Source: Candidatus Pacearchaeota archaeon (GTDB lineage Archaea > Nanoarchaeota > Nanoarchaeia > Pacearchaeales > GW2011-AR1). From it: a DNA stretch of 38,611 bases. Within the stretch, counting starts at the first letter, position 1. Each line of letters begins with the position of its first letter. The notes under the pieces are model-generated. The model saw only the letters and a list, made by a program, of their open reading frames with translations, did not search any database and was not told the DNA's origin. Position numbers and translations under genes: made by a program. The stretch is taken from positions 1 through 38,611 of the forward strand of contig JALOBN010000022.1 in NCBI GenBank assembly GCA_023228245.1, given 5' to 3'. Shown piece by piece: positions 30,171 through 38,344 of the stretch.

Positions 30171-30403
30171 GCAGCATTCTCGATGATTTCCTGAAGTCCA
30201 CCAAGGGCAGGATGATCTTCATAGCCGTCCAACCGACGCCGGGCGGCAACAAAGCCGGATCAGAGGGCATCCTGGAAGACTATGATGAAAAATATGTAGT
30301 CCTCAGAAGCGAACAGTGGCTCATGATGACTGCTATTGATTCTATTATTTCTTTCGAAGTCAGATACACGAATCTGAATCTAGTCGAGGTCGTGGCACCA
30401 TGA
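30167..30403 (+). CDS. Small hypothetical protein
   Basis: 78 aa: KGRMIFIAVQPTPGGNKAGS, EGILEDYDEKYVVLRSEQW, FEVRYTNLNLVEVV. Looks like a small beta-barrel with Sm/OB-like spacing (E-G-I-L-x-D-Y-D-E-K-Y-V-V-L). Not assigned. ATGA overlaps at both ends. Confidence 0.6.
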   Translation: MSSILDDFLKSTKGRMIFIAVQPTPGGNKAGSEGILEDYDEKYVVLRSEQWLMMTAIDSIISFEVRYTNLNLVEVVAP

Positions 30404-30795
30404 CGCTCATCTCTGACATCACCGCTGCCCTGATCGCAGGCGGCTTCGGCACGGCATTCGGCACTGACATCTTCGCCTACCAGTTTCCGGTATCGCCGCT
30501 CAATTGCGTGGCGATTATCCCTCTGGCTGGCCAGGAGCCACTCCGCTATGATGCCTCTGGCTCGATAGACTACCCCGGCCTGCAGATCCAGGCCAGGAAC
30601 ACGAGCATCAAGACGGCAGGCGAAAAGGCCGAGGCCATCAGGCAGGCGCTCGATCTGGCAACGATAGGCGGCTATGTGGTCTGCCGCACAACCAGATCAC
30701 AGCCAAGCAACGTAACAAGCCCGGAGGACCTCCAGACCGGGGGCGGGCCAGTATACCGATTCTCAGTTGATTTTGTGCTCACGAAAGTGAGATAG
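30400..30795 (+). CDS. Tail terminator-like protein
   Basis: 131 aa. LISDITAALIAGGFGTAFGT, FAYQFPVSPLNCVAIIPLAG, YPGLQIQARNTSIKTAGEKA and YRFSVDFVLTKVR match the tail terminator (lambda gpU-like/minor tail) pattern found in siphoviruses. Position just before the tail tube genes supports this. Confidence 0.75.
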   Translation: MTLISDITAALIAGGFGTAFGTDIFAYQFPVSPLNCVAIIPLAGQEPLRYDASGSIDYPGLQIQARNTSIKTAGEKAEAIRQALDLATIGGYVVCRTTRSQPSNVTSPEDLQTGGGPVYRFSVDFVLTKVR

Positions 30796-30805
30796 ATCGA
30801 TCTAT
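30792..30805. promoter_or_regulatory. Perfect palindrome before the tail-tube gene
   Basis: ATAGATCGATCTAT overlaps the end of the tail-terminator gene and lies just ahead of the ribosome binding site AGGAG (30805-30809). Could be an operator or chance in a GATC-rich area. Confidence 0.25.
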
Positions 30806-30822
30806 AGGAGAAGTGAAAAAAT

Positions 30823-31203
30823 ATGGTACTAGCACCCGAAAGGGCTGAATTGGGAGTCACCGTGGGCGGAACTACTGCATTGGGACTCAAGGACGCAAAG
30901 CCCGTTAAGAAACGGAATCAGAAGGAGATTACCTGCGATGATGACGACGCAGTTCGCAGGATGGGGCTGCTGGAAGATGCAGATCTCTCTCTGACATTCA
31001 TCTACGATCCAGCCGATACCGGCCAGCAGGCCATTCTAGCCAGCGACCAGAACAACACGCAGGTAGAATACATCGTCACCAAGGGTAGCATGACATTCAC
31101 CGCCACGGCGGGGGTCTCTCAGCTCTCATTTCCTGGGGGGCCAGCTGATGAGCAAACCATGGAGGTTTCGCTATCTGTGAGCGGCGGGATCGTCATCAGC
31201 TGA
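30823..31203 (+). CDS. Tail tube-like protein 1
   Basis: 126 aa. ERAELGVTVGGTTALGLKDA, DADLSLTFIYDPADTGQQAI, VTKGSMTFTATAGVSQLSFP then QTMEVSLSVSGGI: the beta-sandwich pattern of major tail proteins. GGAG lies before the start. The next gene has the same kind of fold plus an insertion, so there are two tail-tube-like proteins in tandem. Confidence 0.72.
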   Translation: MVLAPERAELGVTVGGTTALGLKDAKPVKKRNQKEITCDDDDAVRRMGLLEDADLSLTFIYDPADTGQQAILASDQNNTQVEYIVTKGSMTFTATAGVSQLSFPGGPADEQTMEVSLSVSGGIVIS

Positions 31204-31213
31204 GGGCTAGATC

Positions 31214-32224
31214 ATGGCCCTCAATCCTTTGCCCGGCTCCTACGTGCAGGTCCTGCATGGTGCCGGGGCAGAAAGCAACTACTCTGGCGAGGCCATGGAG
31301 GAGGTCAACATGTACTCGGCCCGCTGGGGCTTCAAGCCTCGCTACACTATCTACCGGATCACCGCCGCTGCAAAGCGGATCATGACCGATACCGCCGCAC
31401 CCGTCTTCCAGAAAAAGGTGCACGGTGCAGGCGAGTGGGTCACGATCGCTGCTGCTGGCTACTCCGTTTGGTACGGCGCCGGCTACATCGAGATTACAAC
31501 GCCGCTCAACAACGACGACACGGTGCAATGCCTGAGCGGAAAGTATCTGACACCTACCATTCTGCTAGGATGTGCTGAGAACAAGCTCACCAAGAAGCGC
31601 ACCCAGCAGGAATGCACAGTCTTCGGGAACACGGCAATCGCCAGGAAAGGCACTATCCAGGACTGGAGTAGCTCGCTCTCATGCTTCTATGGGAAGCAGT
31701 GCGCCGAAGTCTCCAGCGCGGGCGGGGCCGCCAACAGCCACATCAGGATCATTCACGAGGCAGGCGGGCTGGCCGGGAACGGTCCAACGATCGACTATCA
31801 GGACACTGATGCAGCCGCCCTGGCAGTCAACGTCACCGATGATGATATTGTCGTGGATCTCGATACCGACATGGGCAGCCCAATCAGCACCGCTCTGCAG
31901 GTAGTTGCAGCCCTAAACCAGAAGGCTGAATTTGTGGCGCTTGGACTTCGAGCAGAGCTTGTCAGCGGGGAAAGCGGCGCGGGCATAGTAGCCGACTCCG
32001 GCCCGTACACCCTGGCAGGCGGCCTGGATGAGATAGATTTCGATACTCTGCAGGGGCAGACCGTAGCCTTCCGGTTCTATGGGGACTACATATCCACAGG
32101 AGATATGTTCGTTGGCTTCGGGAAGATCGAATCGATTGACTGGCAGGGCGGGCCGGCAGATCTCCTGAAGGCTGGCCTGTCGGTCGTGGGCGCAAAGTAT
32201 CCGCTGCGCCACGTAATCAATTGA
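31214..32224 (+). CDS. Tail tube-like protein 2 with inserted domain
   Basis: 336 aa. The outer parts (FKPRYTIYRITAAAKRIMTD, LTPTILLGCAENKLTKKRTQ, FYGDYISTGDMFVGFGKIES and LSVVGAKYPLRHVIN) look like a tail tube. A central insert of about 100 residues (SHIRIIHEAGGLAGNGPTID, ALAVNVTDDDIVVDLDTDMG, YTLAGGLDE) is a repeat-like surface module known from phage tail and sheath-like proteins. It may decorate the tube exterior. Ends with AGGAGG for the next gene. Confidence 0.7.
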   Translation: MALNPLPGSYVQVLHGAGAESNYSGEAMEEVNMYSARWGFKPRYTIYRITAAAKRIMTDTAAPVFQKKVHGAGEWVTIAAAGYSVWYGAGYIEITTPLNNDDTVQCLSGKYLTPTILLGCAENKLTKKRTQQECTVFGNTAIARKGTIQDWSSSLSCFYGKQCAEVSSAGGAANSHIRIIHEAGGLAGNGPTIDYQDTDAAALAVNVTDDDIVVDLDTDMGSPISTALQVVAALNQKAEFVALGLRAELVSGESGAGIVADSGPYTLAGGLDEIDFDTLQGQTVAFRFYGDYISTGDMFVGFGKIESIDWQGGPADLLKAGLSVVGAKYPLRHVIN

Positions 32225-32231
32225 GCAGGAG

Positions 32232-32471
32232 GTGGCTGAAGCGGCAGAACTGGCGGCAGAACAAGCGGCGATCGTGGCCGACGCCAGAGCCAGGATAGTG
32301 GTTTTTGAGGCCAAAATAGCAGACCTCAACAAAAAGCGAGCGGCTGCTATCCAGCTCAAAACCGAAGCGATCAACGCCATCAACGTGGAAAAAGACGCGG
32401 CTATCAAGACCCTGGAAGACCGAATCCAAGCGCAGAATGATCGGATATACAACCTGATCGAATCAGTCTGA
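32232..32471 (+). CDS. Small coiled-coil protein
   Basis: 79 aa from GTG 32232, directly after AGGAGG, so the start is uncertain. Entirely helical and Ala/Glu-rich (AEQAAIVADARARIVVFEAK, DAAIKTLEDRIQAQNDRIYN). Not recognised. Followed by a hairpin. Confidence 0.6.
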   Translation: MAEAAELAAEQAAIVADARARIVVFEAKIADLNKKRAAAIQLKTEAINAINVEKDAAIKTLEDRIQAQNDRIYNLIESV

Positions 32472-32472
32472 A

Positions 32473-32513
32473 GGAGTCCGGGATGATGGCCTACCCAGGC
32501 CGGACCGGGCTCC
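32473..32513 (+). terminator. Terminator-like hairpin
   Basis: GGAGTCCGG (32473-32481) pairs with CCGGGCTCC (32505-32513), including one G-T pair, around an inner GGCC-tacccA-GGCC stem. It is followed by TTCCAAATTATTATAATT. Looks like transcript end or processing between the tail-tube genes and the chaperone genes; a TATA-like TTATTATAATT (32520-32531) may restart transcription. Confidence 0.5.
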
Positions 32514-32552
32514 CTTCCAAATTATTATAATTAGAAAATTCGAGGATATTGT

Positions 32553-32750
32553 ATGGAAAAAAACTATTCCAAAGGCGGTGTGGTGCGGAGCCAAAACACA
32601 CCGGGAGAACCTGGATCGGAAATTATAGTGCCGATCAAACTAATGATACCGAGCAGCATCGAAGATTTGGAAAGTTTCATCGATAGACGAGTGGAGATGA
32701 AATTTCGCGAAATGGTGCGCAAATGCGAAAGATCCGGGCACGTTAAATAG
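32553..32750 (+). CDS. Small hypothetical protein
   Basis: 65 aa (SKGGVVRSQNTPGEPGSEII, IEDLESFIDRRVEMKFREMV). Preceded by TATA-like TTATTATAATT about 25 bases upstream, and by GAGGAT. Not recognised. Confidence 0.5.
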   Translation: MEKNYSKGGVVRSQNTPGEPGSEIIVPIKLMIPSSIEDLESFIDRRVEMKFREMVRKCERSGHVK

Positions 32751-32784
32751 GATATTTATTTCGATTTCAAGGGAGCTGAAAAAT

Positions 32785-33345
32785 ATGGCAGTATCTACAC
32801 CGCTCGTGGTGGGCGGAAAGGAGTACCATCTTAGGTACACGAATCGACAGCAGCAGGATATCAGGAACAACGGCCCGAAAAAGTTCCTGCCCGAGGGCAG
32901 CAAGGTCAAGCGCTTCGCTAGCCCAATGAGTATCCTGGACTACATGGGCGATCAGGATGTCCAAGTCTACCTCATCGAGAAGGGGCTTGAGTGGGAGCAA
33001 TCTGGCTTCGAGAAGATCAACGCCGATAAGGCTGCCGATCTCAGGCAGGAATACCTGGAACAGGGAGAGGCCGATGCAGGAGAGAAGCAAGAGGCCCTAA
33101 TGGAGCTGCTGGCTGATGCACTGGCCCTCAACGTGCTCGGAGCGTCCGCAAAAAAGCTCCAAGAGAAGGGGAAGATAGCCCAGGAGAAGGAGGCGGAGAA
33201 GAGCCACGAGAAGAAAGTGGAGGAGTATGCCTTGATCAACGAGGCCCGGATTCTCGCCCAGGCCAGGGCGGCAAAGAAGCTGGAGCTGGAAGGGCTGCCT
33301 GGACCTGGGACGAATACGAGCGAGAATCCCCAAAACTCTGCATAG
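32785..33345 (+). CDS. Tail assembly chaperone, G-like
   Basis: 186 aa. N-terminal alpha/beta part (STPLVVGGKEYHLRYTNRQQ, MSILDYMGDQDVQVYLIEKG) matches tail chaperone gpG-type proteins; C-terminal half is charged helix ending LPGPGTNTSENPQNSA. The following T-like ORF is in the -1 frame and open upstream of its ATG. GGGAG lies before this start. Guides tape measure folding during tail assembly. Confidence 0.78.
   Translation: MAVSTPLVVGGKEYHLRYTNRQQQDIRNNGPKKFLPEGSKVKRFASPMSILDYMGDQDVQVYLIEKGLEWEQSGFEKINADKAADLRQEYLEQGEADAGEKQEALMELLADALALNVLGASAKKLQEKGKIAQEKEAEKSHEKKVEEYALINEARILAQARAAKKLELEGLPGPGTNTSENPQNSA
33150..33156 (+). promoter_or_regulatory. Candidate -1 slippery heptamer
   Basis: A-AAA-AAG in the correct phase of the G-like frame (codons GCA AAA AAG), the most efficient kind of -1 site. 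However it lies about 190 bases before the G stop, and the frame just after it is low complexity, so it may not be the site used. Confidence 0.3.
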
Positions 33346-33356
33346 GCCTGCTGGGG

Positions 33357-33608
33357 ATGAGTGCTGAGGAATTCCTCTGCTCAACCCCAGTAGAGATCAA
33401 CTGGAAGGTTGAGGCCTACAATACCGCGAAAGAAGAGCAGCACCATCTGACCTACATTCTCGGCAGGCTTTCCTCGCTCGCCTTCGCCAAGGAATTTCCG
33501 ACTTTCGAACAAACTTTTCCCAAAATCGATCCGGCAACTAAGAAGCAACTGCCGGATCAGAAAACCGCCAAGGCAATAGCCACAGCCAAGGCGCTAGGCC
33601 ACTTCTGA
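33357..33608 (+). CDS. Tail assembly chaperone, T-like, probably made as a frameshift fusion
   Basis: 83 aa from ATG 33357, but the same frame is open further upstream and codes for a protein-like AAWTWDEYERESPKLCIGLL before GMSAEEFLCSTPVEINW. This stretch resembles the phage TAC pattern (LGLSPEEFWxLTPxEF). No ATG, GTG or TTG lies in the upstream part, so it is reachable only by -1 frameshift from the G-like gene, as in the lambda G/T pair. Next comes the tape measure. Confidence 0.72.
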   Translation: MSAEEFLCSTPVEINWKVEAYNTAKEEQHHLTYILGRLSSLAFAKEFPTFEQTFPKIDPATKKQLPDQKTAKAIATAKALGHF

Positions 33609-33643
33609 ACAATCAACTATACAATCATTTTTAGGATGCTACC

Positions 33644-36600
33644 ATGCTACAAGTAGGGGACCTTGGGGCCGTTCTCAGGCTCGATGACGACAAATTCAAT
33701 CAAGGCCTGAACAAGGCAGAAGGCCGGTTCTCTAGCTTCGGCTCTGGAATGGCCAGCAAAGCCGGCGCTATGGGCTCGGCCATCGGCTCAGCCCTGGCCG
33801 TCGGAGCAAGCGCGGCAGCCGTCGCCCTGGTGGGTGTCGGCACGGTGGGTGTCAAGACGTTCATGGACATCGAGAGCGCCGCCGCTGATGCCGCCTCAAA
33901 GATGGATCTGGGGGCCATCGCTCAGGCCAATGGCCAGACCATGGAAGAGGCGTTCAAGGGCGTTAAAGAACATGTGATGGCCCTCTCAGACGAGTTGGGC
34001 CAGCTCAATACAAACGCCTTCGACCCTACTCAGATTGCCCAGGCCTGCGCCAATCTGGCGGCAGGCGGCTTCGACGTGGCTACCGCCAGCGCAAAAGATC
34101 TGGAGCCGATCCTCAGCCTGGCCACGGCCACGACCTACGATCTCGACAAGTCCGCCAGCCTGGCCATGTCGACCATGAACCAGTTCGGCATGGGCGTTGG
34201 GGATCTGGGCCGAATCTCGGATGTCTACGCCACTGCCGCCGGAAAGTCCGCTGCTGGCATGTCAGATTTCGACTATGCGATGCAGCAGGCCGGGCCGGTG
34301 GCGAAGGGCGTCGGGATGTCCTTCGAAGAGTTGACCGCCAGGATTTCCAAGCTGGCCGATGCCGGATACTCAGGCGAGAAGTCCGGAACTGCTCTCCGAA
34401 CGGCCATGATGGCTCTGACCAGCCCGACCAAGACGCAAGGCGAGACGCTGGCAAAGCTGGGAATTTCCTACGATCAGATAGATCCGAGAGTCCATTCCTT
34501 CGGCGAGACTCTGGATCTACTGACTTCGAAGGGCGCCGATATCTACGACTTCGGTGAGATCTTTGGGAAAGAGGGCGCTGCAATCGTATATTCCTCGGCT
34601 CAGCAATCAGCCGGCGTCAAAGAGCTGACTGCCCAACTGGAAAATTCCAAGGGCGCCGCCTCCAGCATGGCCAAGATGATGCTGGATAGCCTGAAGGGCT
34701 CCATGGATGCCGCCATGGGCGCGGCTTCCAGCCTGGCCTACCTGATCGGGGGGAAGCTGGCTCCGAGCCTGAAGAGCGCTTTCGACTGGTTCTCTTCCAC
34801 AGGGGCGCCGGCTGTCCGCACTTTCATAGAGGCGGTCGCTGATGGAGATTGGACCAAGATAGGTTCGATGCTGACGGATGCCGTCAAGGCCGGATGGGCC
34901 AAGCTGAAGGATCTCGGGGGGCAGCTTCTCGGCTGGCTCAAGGGTGTCAATTGGGGTGGCCTCGGTGAGTTCGTCACCAAGGGCATATATGCCGCATGGG
35001 GCGAGCTGAAGAGCCTTGGCAGCGATCTGCTCAGTTCTCTGAAGGCAGTCGATTGGGGCAGCATCGGAACGTCTATCCTCAGCTCGATCAGCTCAGCTAT
35101 AGATTCTGTCATCGACTACGCAGGCGGAATCTATGACTATTTCATTGCCATTGACTGGGGCGGTGTCTGGGACTCTCTGGTTTCTGCCTGGAATACAGCG
35201 ATAGCGAAGCTCTCCGATGCGGGCAGCACCATCTTAGGATATTTCGATTCAATCGACTGGGGAACTGTAGGCTTCAAGATTGGGACTGCTATCAGGGACG
35301 CCATCGCCGCTCTTGCTGATATTGGGCAGAAAGTTTGGGACTATCTGACTTCTGCCGATTGGTCCGGGGCGGGCAGCTCCATCACAGAGAAGATCAAGGG
35401 CGGCCTGGCCAAGCTGAAAGAATTTTGGACAGAGTTCAAGACTGGCCTTTCTGTTGTGGATTTCGCGGGGGCAGGAAAGGAACTCGGAGACAAAATCAAG
35501 GCAGGGCTCGGGCAGATAACCGACTATGCGAAAGGCATCTACGACAAAATCAAGAAGGGATGGGATGACTGGATAGCAGCCGATGGCCCGAAGAAACTTG
35601 GAGAAGACTTCGCCCATTCGATTGTCAAAGGCGTCGTTGACCTCGGAAAATGGATCTACGCGAAGATAGAGGGCTATTGGACATCCATCAAAAACGATGG
35701 TGGAACCCTCGGAACCACCATCTGGCAGACCTTCAAGAACATCTTTTCAACCCTGATAGACTTCGGCGCAATGGCACTAAAGGCGGCCTGGGATTTCGCG
35801 AAGGGCTTCGCCTCCACCGTCCTGACAGCAGGCAAGGGCACCATAGGCGCGGCAATCCTTGATGTGGTGGGCGATGCCATGAACAGCGCCTGGGATGGGG
35901 CAGGGACGGCGCTCAAAGAAGAGGCGAAACAATGGAGAAAAGATGCTGAAGAGATATTCACCGCTTCGCCGCTCGATGTCGCGATAGAAACCACATTCGG
36001 TGGGGATGGAAACCCCATGGACCTGGATGGCTCGACCATCGAGGTAGGCGTAAATTACGTATCTAGCGGCGCGAATCTCACCCCGCTCAAGGGGCCAACC
36101 GGCAAGCCCGTCATCACCTACCAGAATAACGAGCTTCAGACACAATTAGCTAGCGGAAAATGGACTAATGCAGCCGATTGGGCCCGGAAGCTGGGTGGCG
36201 CAGGGCAGACCGACACAGCCGCCTTTGTGGCTGAAATCAAAACCTGGAAGGCCAGCGGCTTCAATCTTTCAGCCAGCGAGATCGAGAAGCTAACTTCTGC
36301 ATTCGTTTCCGGAAGAGAGGAATACGAGAAAGCCAAAGCGGAGCGCGAGGCTCCGGCCAAAGAAGAAGCTGCTATAGGCATCGAGGGCGCAAAAGAAGAG
36401 GCCAAAATCGAGACTGACGCGGCTGACGATGCAGCCGACACCACAACCACCGCCGCAACAGACGCCGCAAAAACCGAAAAGGAAGCTGCCCTAACCTTCC
36501 GCCAACAGATCGAGAAGGCCGTCAAAGACACCGACAAAACCTGGCGGGCATCCAACCAGGCCCTTAGATTCGGCATAGATGAGACGGGCCGAAAATGGGC

Positions 36601-38332
36601 CGTCATTGGCACGGTAGCACAGCAGCAGTGGGAAGCCGCTGGCAAGCGATGGGCGGATGATGTTGCGGCCTCATCGACCCGACTGCAGGCCGGGATCGGA
36701 TCAGCGGCGGCAGATTGGTCAAACAAGGCGCTGTTAGCATCGTCCAATTTCAAGGGCGCGGTCGATGTCGCTACTGGAAAATTGAAGATCGACATAAGCG
36801 GCGCGGGCGTAGACCTTGCAACAAAAATAAGACAGTCTGCAACCGATTGGACTACCAAGTATTCAATAGCTAGCACCACAGAACAGGCAAAACTAATCAC
36901 CACGGGCGCAGGCGTCCGGGGCAGCCTGACCGCCGGCGGAAATTCGATTTTCAACAGCGCCGTATCTGGCGGGAATGCGCTATTGAGCGGGGCCAACTCC
37001 GGCGCAACTGCTCTCCGGTCCGCTGCCAGCACGATAGGCAGCGCACTGAGCAGTTTTGTGGGCGGCAAATTCCCTTGGCAATACTTCGCCACAGGAACCA
37101 AGACTTCGGGTCCGCAGATGGCCGTTATCGGCGAGGATGGCCCGGCCAATCCGGAGTACGTCATTCCAACGAAAACGAAGCGGTGGGACCTCCTGCGCGC
37201 AGCCATGCGGGATTATGGCATCCCAGGATTTGCGGCAGGAACCAGTACCGGAGGGGCAACTGCCGGAGGAGAAGGCGATGCGCCGCCCATGTCCGCGACT
37301 TTTGGCATAGTCGGCCTGGCCGAAATGGCCAAAGGAGTTAAAAAGATCATCACCGATCTCAAGGACTTCTTCAGGATTTCATGGGGCATCGTCAAGAGCG
37401 AGGCTTCCACCTACTGGAAGCAAATCAATACAGTTCTGACGACCGAAATTACGCTAGTCAGAGACATGGGCTGGCAGGCAGCGCTCGACATCCGCAATTC
37501 CTGGCTGGAGATGAGCAAAGCCATCACCGATGACGCTAAGGCATCCTGGGCGGGCTACTGGGCGGCAATCGAGCCGTCCATAACCTCCCTGAAAGGCTCT
37601 CTGATCGGGGCATTCCAGGAGGCCGGCGCTGGCATGAAAGATGCTATCGACAGCATGGTGCTCAATTCGGAGTCATCACTGCAAGCATTCGAGGCGTCCT
37701 GGAGCGAGATTTGGGCACAACTCGTAACCGACATGACGGACGCCCAGACGAAGATCTCGGAAGGCGTGGCTCAGATAGCCGCAGAGCTTCAGAAGATTTC
37801 TGTCAATGTGAACATAAACGTTGGCGGGGGCGGCGGGGGCGGATCTGGTGGCGGTTTCCCTGGGGACTGGGGATTCGGGGGCGCGGACGATTGGTTAGCG
37901 CCCACAGGCGATTGGGCCAACACGTGGAGCGATTACGGCAACGTGTGCGGCCAGAACTACAATCAGGCGGTCCGGGATAGCATCATGCCTCTGGATGATC
38001 GATATCGTGGGGGCGGGGGCGGTGCCATGAATAATTTTCCTCGATACGATCCATTTTCGTATTTTGCCTCCGGCGCACTGGTCGAAAAACCTACGGAAGC
38101 CATCATAGGAGAGGCCGGGCCGGAGATGGTCCTGCCAGCCAAGCTGACCAGGATGTTTGTGAGCCTGGCTGAGATAGGATTCGGTCAGGCCGGAAACGAG
38201 CGATCTGATAGGATCGTGATCGAGGACCATTCCAAGATAGATCTCTACCTGGATGGAAAGAAGGTCACCGACCAGCTCATGACGGGCGTCATGAAAAAGT
38301 TGCAACTCCGGGGCGCGGTCCCGGCCAAGTGA
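33644..38332 (+). CDS. Tape measure protein
   Basis: 1562 aa, the longest gene. N-terminal TP901-type region: MLQVGDLGAVLRLDDDKFNQ, then glycine-rich hydrophobic helices (GSALAVGASAAAVALVGVGT) and a phage minor tail part (AMQQAGPVAKGVGMSFEELT). Around residues 425-610 are repeats about 35-45 aa long centred on an I-D-W-G motif (AVDWGSIG, IDWGGVW, IDWGTVG, ADWSGAG). Two copies of the family motif GExGPExVxP occur, at about residues 1133 and 1481 (VIGEDGPANPEYVIP and IIGEAGPEMVLP). A Gly-rich linker is near 1390. Sets tail length; if about 0.15 nm per residue applies, the tail would be long. No peptidase motif seen. Confidence 0.92.
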   Translation: MLQVGDLGAVLRLDDDKFNQGLNKAEGRFSSFGSGMASKAGAMGSAIGSALAVGASAAAVALVGVGTVGVKTFMDIESAAADAASKMDLGAIAQANGQTMEEAFKGVKEHVMALSDELGQLNTNAFDPTQIAQACANLAAGGFDVATASAKDLEPILSLATATTYDLDKSASLAMSTMNQFGMGVGDLGRISDVYATAAGKSAAGMSDFDYAMQQAGPVAKGVGMSFEELTARISKLADAGYSGEKSGTALRTAMMALTSPTKTQGETLAKLGISYDQIDPRVHSFGETLDLLTSKGADIYDFGEIFGKEGAAIVYSSAQQSAGVKELTAQLENSKGAASSMAKMMLDSLKGSMDAAMGAASSLAYLIGGKLAPSLKSAFDWFSSTGAPAVRTFIEAVADGDWTKIGSMLTDAVKAGWAKLKDLGGQLLGWLKGVNWGGLGEFVTKGIYAAWGELKSLGSDLLSSLKAVDWGSIGTSILSSISSAIDSVIDYAGGIYDYFIAIDWGGVWDSLVSAWNTAIAKLSDAGSTILGYFDSIDWGTVGFKIGTAIRDAIAALADIGQKVWDYLTSADWSGAGSSITEKIKGGLAKLKEFWTEFKTGLSVVDFAGAGKELGDKIKAGLGQITDYAKGIYDKIKKGWDDWIAADGPKKLGEDFAHSIVKGVVDLGKWIYAKIEGYWTSIKNDGGTLGTTIWQTFKNIFSTLIDFGAMALKAAWDFAKGFASTVLTAGKGTIGAAILDVVGDAMNSAWDGAGTALKEEAKQWRKDAEEIFTASPLDVAIETTFGGDGNPMDLDGSTIEVGVNYVSSGANLTPLKGPTGKPVITYQNNELQTQLASGKWTNAADWARKLGGAGQTDTAAFVAEIKTWKASGFNLSASEIEKLTSAFVSGREEYEKAKAEREAPAKEEAAIGIEGAKEEAKIETDAADDAADTTTTAATDAAKTEKEAALTFRQQIEKAVKDTDKTWRASNQALRFGIDETGRKWAVIGTVAQQQWEAAGKRWADDVAASSTRLQAGIGSAAADWSNKALLASSNFKGAVDVATGKLKIDISGAGVDLATKIRQSATDWTTKYSIASTTEQAKLITTGAGVRGSLTAGGNSIFNSAVSGGNALLSGANSGATALRSAASTIGSALSSFVGGKFPWQYFATGTKTSGPQMAVIGEDGPANPEYVIPTKTKRWDLLRAAMRDYGIPGFAAGTSTGGATAGGEGDAPPMSATFGIVGLAEMAKGVKKIITDLKDFFRISWGIVKSEASTYWKQINTVLTTEITLVRDMGWQAALDIRNSWLEMSKAITDDAKASWAGYWAAIEPSITSLKGSLIGAFQEAGAGMKDAIDSMVLNSESSLQAFEASWSEIWAQLVTDMTDAQTKISEGVAQIAAELQKISVNVNINVGGGGGGGSGGGFPGDWGFGGADDWLAPTGDWANTWSDYGNVCGQNYNQAVRDSIMPLDDRYRGGGGGAMNNFPRYDPFSYFASGALVEKPTEAIIGEAGPEMVLPAKLTRMFVSLAEIGFGQAGNERSDRIVIEDHSKIDLYLDGKKVTDQLMTGVMKKLQLRGAVPAK

Positions 38333-38344
38333 GGGAGGGGAGAA

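Noticed and set aside
36136..37206. 356-aa open frame on the minus strand
   Set aside because: It is a mirror of the Ala/Ser-rich tape measure coding strand, lies wholly inside that gene, and has no family-like pattern or start signal.
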